A DNA stretch of 10,310 nt from Pavlovales sp. CCMP2436 (taxonomy: Eukaryota > Haptophyta > Pavlovophyceae > Pavlovales), in contig MU631551.1 in assembly GCA_026770615.1 (NCBI GenBank), positions 207,911-218,220 of the forward strand. The letters are read 5' to 3'. Both the position numbers and the translations under genes were made by a program. The notes beneath the pieces were generated by a model. That model searched no databases and was not told where the DNA came from. It worked only from the letters and a program-made list of their open reading frames with translations. How positions within the stretch are numbered: the stretch's first letter is position 1; each line of letters opens with the position of its first letter. Positions 6,225 through 10,310 of the stretch are shown in pieces.

Positions 6225-7125
6225 GCGATTTCCGAACGCCGAGAATCGTCGGAAATGTTACTTAATTTTAGTGTGTTGTCGACCCAAGTGGTACATGAGA
6301 GACACACAGGCGGGCCCCGGCCGTCGAGGAGGGTTCTGTTCGACGACAGTATTGACACTTTGCGCGCAGGGGCGAACAGTGTCCACTTCTTCGTTCCGTC
6401 CACAGCTTTTCCCCTCCCTCGTGCGGAATCACGCCATTAATTTGAAATTTGACTCAAAGGAGGATGAAACTAAAAGTGAATTGAATTATATTTCCTCCTT
6501 TGGCTAAGGCGTGCGCGTAGCTTTACATAGCTTCCATATTCCTTGCTGTAGATGTTGCCCTTATCTCTTGCCCGTTGCCCGTTTTCTTGCCCCGTTTTTG
6601 TCAATGTGTTTCCCTTCCTTCCTTTTTTCTACTATATCACCAGCTCTTAGTCCCGGACTCTAGACTCCTCTGCAGTAGTCCAGGGGTTAGCCTGGGTAGC
6701 TCTGGGTGTCGACCGACAGCAGTGTCCACTGCCAGCCCCACCAAATCCCAATACCGAGTTTACACAGCTCGCTACTCGCCGCCGCCGCGGAGGATTTCAA
6801 ATATAAGAGCTGCAGACTCAGAGCGGTCAGTTGGGCACCAGCGTTTAACGCGGGCTGCCAATCTGTGCGATAGAGGCTGTCTACCAGAAGGTGGTATGTC
6901 TCGCGATGGAGTGAGAGCTCGTACGTGCGTCATTTTGTAACCCCCCCCCTTGTTCATTTGTAGGGGGGGGGGGGGGGCAACCTAAAATTTTCACCGATCT
7001 TTAGGCAAGGGGGGTAAAGGTAGGCAACGGAGGCTTCCGCTCAAGAATAGGTTGAGCCCGTAAAATTCCGAAACAGGGACTACCGACGGCAATTAAACTG
7101 AGCGTGCTGTGGGCAGGCGAGCTGA
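6225..7125. other. Non-coding stretch with hairpins and homopolymers
   Basis: No frame here has convincing protein content. Three hairpins are visible: ATTTCCGA with TCGGAAAT (6228-6235, 6249-6256), CAAAGGAGGA with TCCTCCTTTG (6455-6464, 6493-6502), and CCTAAA with TTTAGG (6981-6986, 7000-7005). A T/C-rich stretch runs from about 6545 to 6640. C9 (6941-6949) faces G15 (6963-6977). The fragment TGGTATGTCTCGCGATGG (about 6891-6908) partly resembles a copia primer-binding region, but its middle differs and no flanking LTR is seen. Confidence 0.5.
6941..6977. repeat. Facing poly-C and poly-G tracts
   Basis: Nine C bases and fifteen G bases are separated by 13 bases, so either strand can form a strong G:C hairpin. 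The G run, with G6 at 7009-7014, is also a possible G-quadruplex. Such tracts are prone to length error in sequencing. Confidence 0.8.
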
Positions 7126-7599
7126 CTTGCTTCCGGTAGAACGCATGGAGGAGCTCATCAAGATTCGCGACTTTTCCACACGACCCCCGGACAGACTGGC
7201 CCGATGCAGGCCCGCGCACAGACCTTCTGTACTGCAGGCGGCCCCGCGTTAACCGCCCTCGTGATTGGAGCCTTCGGCGAGTGGTCTGACGACTTGGAAT
7301 CCTTCGTCGGGGACCTCGCCAGCATGGGCGCAAGAGCACTCCAGGCTCGCATGGGGGCCCCCTCCGCTGCGCAAGCGCGCAGCACTCTCCTGTGGAAGAT
7401 GAGACAGGAGATCGGCATGTGCGCACTTCGAGGGCACGCCAAGGTCATCATTGCGCGCGCGCGATTGGAGCGCACCGGCACTGGCACTGGCAACGGCGGC
7501 GGCACACGCACTGACAGCGACGACGACGGCAACCCCGACGTGTGGGCTGAGGGCGCGTATCACCTCCGCAGGGAGGCACGGTTTGGGATCGGCGCCTAA
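7126..7599 (+). CDS. Probable retroelement protein, C-terminal part (copy 2)
   Basis: The frame is open from 7126 to the stop at 7597-7599, with a first ATG at 7204 that need not be the true start. Recognisable blocks are LTALVIGAFGEWSDDLESFV (from about 7252), MGARALQARMGAPSAAQARS, LLWKMRQEIGMCALRGHAKV and IIARARLERTG. A Gly/Thr- and Asp-rich tail follows (TDSDDDGNPD), ending FGIGA. It matches the minus-strand remnant at 1-240 with 30 of 65 residues identical over the GFGE-to-RARAR core, without gaps, so both are members of one protein family. The conserved RGHA and QAR.TLL blocks mark it. Upstream in this frame there is a stop at 7123-7125 and no further homology, so it is probably 5'-truncated. 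My association with reverse-transcriptase ORFs of algae is from pattern memory; biochemical function is unknown. Confidence 0.55.
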   Translation, partial: LASGRTHGGAHQDSRLFHTTPGQTGPMQARAQTFCTAGGPALTALVIGAFGEWSDDLESFVGDLASMGARALQARMGAPSAAQARSTLLWKMRQEIGMCALRGHAKVIIARARLERTGTGTGNGGGTRTDSDDDGNPDVWAEGAYHLRREARFGIGA

Positions 7600-7601
7600 G
7601 T

Positions 7602-7639
7602 ATGCCGCCTGGGTGACTACATACCGCCTGGGTGATTGA
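7602..7639 (+). repeat. 19-bp tandem duplication after the ORF
   Basis: ATGCCGCCTGGGTGACTAC (7602-7620) is repeated as ATACCGCCTGGGTGATTGA (7621-7639), starting three bases after the stop codon of copy 2. Short tandem units at the 3' end are common in some non-LTR retrotransposons, which would fit, but no poly-A tail or target duplication is visible. Confidence 0.65.
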
Positions 7640-8447
7640 ACGTCGTCGCGTCTACACGCTCGGAGACGACCACTTCTGAGACAGAATGTCTGCAACCCAC
7701 TGCCTGCTGCCCTTTTCTTTTGTAATTAAGTCGTAGTTAAAAAAAAAATCCGGAATCGAGGTGTCCGGCGTTCAAGTCCCGTATCGGTTCTTTTTGCCCT
7801 TTTAGCGCAGCGCAGCGGGAGGGCCACGGAGCGCGCGGCCACCGGCTTGTAGTCGTTGGAGAAGCCTTGGGCACGCCCGCACGTCCCGCCCGCGCGCTCG
7901 TGCGCGCCCGTGGACGAGAAATTACGCACGATCAGCACTGGTGTAAGTTTCTAGGTAAACGTCCGTCCCCGAGAGGATCTCACTGGATTTAAGTGTTGAA
8001 AAACACTCAGTTCCAGGGATCCACCCCGAGCACACGGATACCGTCCCCACCGCTGATCAGTTCAGACACACGACGATCGACGACTGACGACTCTCGACTG
8101 GCGCGCTGACCGACCTCCAATACTTTCCCTCGCCTCGTCTGAAAATGTAGCACGCGCCCGTGGTGAACAAATCGTTGAGCACGTAGTCCCCGCCTGGCAG
8201 CGGGGCCCCACTTGGACAGCGGGGAGAATCGGGTCCGTCGTACGCCCGGCGCGGTGCTGCATACCGCCCCTGCAGCGCCCCGAAGATCCCTCGGTAGGCT
8301 GAATTCCCCGCTCTACAGCTGGGTCCGCAGCCCGCCTGAGACGAGGGACAGCGGGGAGCAGTGCCAAGTGCCCCCCTTCCGCGTTCTCGCAATGCGGCGT
8401 TACGCCTGCAGCGGCGCTACCGCGCCTCGCGGCGCGGCCTGCTCCAG
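7640..8447. other. No confident gene; one long hairpin, local repeats
   Basis: Minus-strand frames exist (for example 8392 to 8057, with GGDYVLNDLFTTGACYIF near its end) but lack a recognisable family and overlap equally long frames. An A10 run at about 7739-7748 precedes a sequence resembling a Pol III B box (CGTTCAAGTCC, about 7769-7779) and a T5 run. GGACAGCGGGGAG occurs at 8214-8226 and 8346-8358. A run rich in CGAC and ACGA lies at about 8070-8098. Confidence 0.4.
7975..8022 (+). repeat. 48-nt imperfect hairpin with GAAA loop
   Basis: Paired segments from outside in are GGATC/GATCC (7975-7979, 8018-8022), CTGGA/TCCAG (7983-7987, 8012-8016) and AGTGTT/AACACT (7992-7997, 8002-8007), closing on a GAAA loop. 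The internal loops are 3:1 and 4:4. It is 16 paired bases in a compact structure. It may be an RNA structural element or chance; there is no promoter or coding context to say more. Confidence 0.6.
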
Positions 8448-9221
8448 CTAGCGTTTCGATCCGCCTTTCGATCCGCCGACGAAGCATCGTGCAGCCATCG
8501 CTTCGGTTGCGTCCGAGAGCGACACGTCGATATCCTCCTCCATCGCCGAGTCCTCGTCCGAGTCGGACGGCAGCTCCGAGTCCTCGTCCGAATCGCATTC
8601 GGACGAGGTGCGTGTCTGCGCGGGCTTCGCTGGTGCCCTGGAGGAAACATTGGCTCTCGGCTTCCCAGCGGCCGTGTGGGAGGAGCGCGGGGCGACGGTC
8701 GCCTCCTGCCGTGCCGGCAAGCCGGCGCGGCGCTTGGCGGTCCGAGCTGCCACGCGCATCCCCGCCCCCGGCCGCAATGTGCCATCAGCGCAGTGCTTCT
8801 TCTTCCAGTTGTTGAGCCTCCTCCCCGAGATCCCCGCCGACGGCGATGAGCGCGCGCCCGCGCCCTTGCAGTTGGGGGCCACCGCCTTTGTAAGCAGCGG
8901 GCGATTTCGTGGAGCGTCGCGGTTGCGACCGGCCGGTCGCGCCGCGGCGCCCTGTGGGGCTCCCGCCTCGCCGAACATGTAGGTGAGGGTAACGAGGTAG
9001 ACGCCTCGGTGGTCACAGTATTGCGCCGTGACCACCTCTCCGTTGAGCGCCATCCTTCGCTTCTCCTCCACGAGCATCTCGAACTGCTCGTGGACCACAG
9101 CGTGCTCCCGCGCGCGGAGGTCGACCAGACACGCACGCGCGTCGGTCGCCGTCGGCACGAAGGAGCTCGCCGTCCCAGCGAGCCCCGCCTGGGGGGCGCT
9201 CGCCTGCTGGTCACGTTCCAT
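8448..9221 (-). CDS. Hypothetical 257-residue protein, basic centre and acidic tail
   Basis: A single frame runs from an ATG at 9221 (in-frame TGA seven codons upstream, so this is the first Met) to TAG at 8448. I do not recognise the family. Residues 30-85 look folded (AREHAVVHEQFEMLVEEKRR, then NGEVVTAQYCDHRGVYLVTL). Residues 95-205 are rich in Arg, Ala, Lys and Pro, and contain GRRLNNWKKKHCADGTLRPG (133-152). Residues 207-240 are strongly acidic (SECDSDEDSELPSDSDEDS, MEEDID), and the end is GGSKGGSKR. A basic stretch beside an Asp/Glu/Ser tract is typical of nuclear, chromatin- or nucleic-acid-associated proteins; that is inference. An overlapping 265-residue frame exists on the same strand but is Arg-dominated and looks like a shadow. 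It could be a host gene or a transposon accessory ORF. It lies head to head with the scrap at 9293. Confidence 0.5.
   Translation of the reverse strand: MERDQQASAPQAGLAGTASSFVPTATDARACLVDLRAREHAVVHEQFEMLVEEKRRMALNGEVVTAQYCDHRGVYLVTLTYMFGEAGAPQGAAARPAGRNRDAPRNRPLLTKAVAPNCKGAGARSSPSAGISGRRLNNWKKKHCADGTLRPGAGMRVAARTAKRRAGLPARQEATVAPRSSHTAAGKPRANVSSRAPAKPAQTRTSSECDSDEDSELPSDSDEDSAMEEDIDVSLSDATEAMAARCFVGGSKGGSKR
8582..8608. repeat. Perfect 12-bp palindrome inside the acidic-tail codons
   Basis: CCTCGTCCGAAT (8582-8593) and ATTCGGACGAGG (8597-8608) pair perfectly around a CGC loop. The sequence lies in the codons for residues 205-213 of the 257-residue protein, next to the direct repeat CGAGTCCTCGTCCGA (about 8551-8565 and 8578-8592) that encodes the SDEDS motifs. 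Confidence 0.85.
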
Positions 9222-9292
9222 GCCCGCTGGTCTACCCCATCACTTCACGGGGGTGACTGGTAGCGTGCCGGACTGAAGGGACGGGGTCCTGC

Positions 9293-9557
9293 ATGCAGCG
9301 CGCAGCCGCGGTGATCATGCAGCTTCTGGCGCGCAAAGAGGCTGTGAACTTGTGCGGCGGCAAATTCGAGAAGCTAATCCAAGGTCGCCAAACGCGCTCT
9401 CAAGAGATGGGTGCTGGACAAGTCCTACTGGCCCCGCTTCGTCGAGCCCTCCCTGGCCATGAGCACACGCGCTCGTGAGGCTTGCACAAGCCTGGGCACA
9501 CGCATCATCATGACTGAGTACACACTGTATTGCCGTTTTATGTCCGCGAATTGGTGA
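9293..9557 (+). pseudogene. Frameshifted coding scrap, unrecognised
   Basis: From an ATG at 9293 the frame reads MQRAAAVIMQLLARKEAVNL, then CGGKFEKLI. One extra base near 9379 then shifts the sense to KVAKRALKRWVLDKSYWPRF, followed by VEPSLAMSTRAREACTSLGT, RIIMTEYTLYCRFMSANW and TGA at 9555-9557. The second frame has a balanced composition with Trp, Tyr and Phe, unlike the shadow frames nearby. The original frame ends early, at 9478. I do not recognise the family. It may be an exon or a transposon fragment; an intron cannot be excluded, though a one-base shift is simpler. Confidence 0.35.
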
Positions 9558-10035
9558 AAGCGGCCTCCAGGTGTACCCCTAGACGCGGACTAATTCCGCA
9601 TACTCAAAGCGCGTGCGTCCAGTTGGGCTGGCACTATCAAGCTAGTTGCACACCCACCATCCCGACCCGATTGGCACGAATCTACCCCCAGTTGCATGGG
9701 CGCCCTCTAACGAAAGTGTTAAATAGTTGGCGGTATGGCTATTGTATATGCTCTTATAGCTACTGATCAGGGCTATTGCATATACCCAAGCTATAATGCC
9801 TGCATGCCTGCCCGCAGCACACAGCACCGCACACACTTACTGGCCACAACCCGTGTCATACGGGAACCAGTTGCTGGTTTGGCTCATTCAACTCGGTAGA
9901 TATGTAGCTACAGCACAGTGATGAGCGATGGCTAGATATAGCAACACGGATTGCTGACGCGACTATTTTGGTCGCTGCAACTGGATTGTGTTGCTATTCA
10001 GAGGTCGCGGTCTTGAGTGGCTCAGCTTTTGAACT
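9558..10035. other. AT-richer stretch without a gene; 34-bp duplication
   Basis: The only clear structure is GGCTATTGYATAT at 9737-9749 and again at 9771-9783. The 34-bp unit continues with a TATAGC-like or CTATAA-like tail in each copy. Base composition shifts toward A/T compared with the flanks. I see no ORF or RNA gene. Confidence 0.5.
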
Positions 10036-10131
10036 GATCGTCTTCGTTCGTCGAAGATCCTGTAGTCTAATGTGAACCTGCCGCCCGTCGACTTCTCGAC
10101 GGGCACCGACTAGCGCTGCAAGGACTAGTCG
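10036..10131 (+). repeat. Three consecutive hairpins upstream of the right-edge ORF
   Basis: First: GAT-CTTCG pairs with CGAAG-ATC, with a 3-base bulge (10036-10059). Second: GCCCGTCGA (10083-10091) pairs perfectly with TCGACGGGC (10096-10104) around CTTC. Third: CGACTAG (10107-10113) pairs with CTAGTCG (10125-10131). The last ends 28 bp before the ATG at 10160, so they could form a structured 5' leader, or lie in a transposon end. Confidence 0.65.
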
Positions 10132-10159
10132 AGGGAAGAAGGAGACCGGCGTATCCAAC

Positions 10160-10310
10160 ATGACGTCATCAAGGGCCCACCCTCGTGCCGGTCGCGACGC
10201 TTCCTCTCGGTTCCGCATCACGGACAAGATCTTGCCCGCCGAGGCGCTCGGCATGTACGGCGACAGTTCGCCGGCCGAGGCACTCGGCATGTACGGCAAG
10301 GGTTCGCCGA
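10160..10310 (+). CDS. N-terminal part of an unrecognised protein with a 12-residue repeat (runs off the edge)
   Basis: From ATG at 10160 (context CCAACATGA) fifty codons are open to the right edge; the frame is open upstream only to a TGA at 10073. It reads MTSSRAHPRAGRDASSRFRI, then TDKILPAEALGMYGDS and SPAEALGMYGKGSP. The unit PAEALGMYG is therefore repeated with a 12-residue, 36-bp period, starting near 10234 and 10270. Differences between the two copies at the Pro and Ala codons are silent, but the D-S to K-G change is not. The minus strand is also open here (from 10299 to 9994), and its reading of the repeat is equally conserved, so the coding strand is not settled. I slightly prefer plus because of the start context and the balanced composition. 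It could be a gag-like or repeat protein; nothing proves it. Confidence 0.35.
   Translation, partial: MTSSRAHPRAGRDASSRFRITDKILPAEALGMYGDSSPAEALGMYGKGSP

Noticed and set aside
6862..6910. 5' LTR end plus primer-binding site of a second copia element
   Set aside because: TGGTAT and GCGATGG are present but the middle does not fit the usual methionine tRNA complement, and no LTR start or internal copia coding sequence is found nearby.
7739..7800. tRNA or tRNA-derived SINE suggested by CGTTCAAGTCC and a T5 run
   Set aside because: The putative T-arm does not pair, no A box lies at the right distance upstream, and no acceptor or anticodon arm can be drawn.
8057..8598. Minus-strand frames downstream of the 257-residue ORF as extra exons
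   Set aside because: Two overlapping frames are equally open, neither has a recognisable domain, and no clear splice sites connect them to the ORF upstream.
8417..9214. 265-residue minus-strand frame overlapping the 257-residue ORF
   Set aside because: It is dominated by Arg, Ser and Pro, as expected for a shifted reading of GC-rich acidic codons; the 257-residue frame has better balanced composition.

Overview
The window looks like a gene-poor, transposon-rich stretch of a eukaryotic nuclear genome. Reasons: a Ty1/copia RNase H remnant abutting an LTR-like sequence, two short TA-flanked inverted-repeat transposons, a Sel1-repeat plus MYND-finger protein, many simple and tandem repeats, and a mosaic of very GC-rich and AT-rich blocks. 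There is no bacterial gene packing, no rRNA and no convincing tRNA. A GC-rich unicellular alga (haptophyte-like) or similar protist is my best guess, from the style of the retroelement and MYND/Sel1 sequences; it is inference.

Layout. 1-535 (minus): frameshifted remnant of a protein whose last part is homologous to the ORF at 7126-7599 (plus). 577-1600: AT-rich repeats, a frameshifted coding scrap (1063-1277) and a small foldback. 1680-3100: degenerate AT-rich repeat family on both sides of a GC-rich tandem array (unit 204-205 bp, 2171-2709), each complete unit carrying an 11-bp inverted repeat. 3104-3660: two related MITEs in opposite orientation, each flanked by TA, around a 35-bp tandem repeat. 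3751-4766 (minus): 3' end of a copia element, that is RNase H, stop, polypurine tract and a hairpin-rich putative LTR. 5277-6044 (minus): broken Sel1-MYND gene, whose 5' side runs into direct repeats and a perfect 37-bp foldback (6061-6224). 6228-7125: non-coding, with hairpins and facing C9/G15 tracts. 7126-7599 (plus): second copy of the first protein family. 7602-8447: no clear gene, a 19-bp duplication and a long imperfect hairpin. 8448-9221 (minus): the best intact ORF, 257 residues, basic middle and acidic tail, unrecognised. 9293-9557 (plus): another frameshifted coding scrap. 10036-10310: three consecutive hairpins, then an ORF open at the right edge whose start codes for a 12-residue repeat.

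I see no operon-like or defence-like gene cluster. The recognisable proteins are mostly retroelement debris and a broken host-type gene. Several breaks are single-base frameshifts in otherwise well conserved sequence, so some may be assembly indels. The structures most worth a second look are the MITE pair, the structured tandem array with its flanking repeats, the 37-bp foldback beside the Sel1 gene, and the two diverged copies of the unidentified retroelement-like protein.
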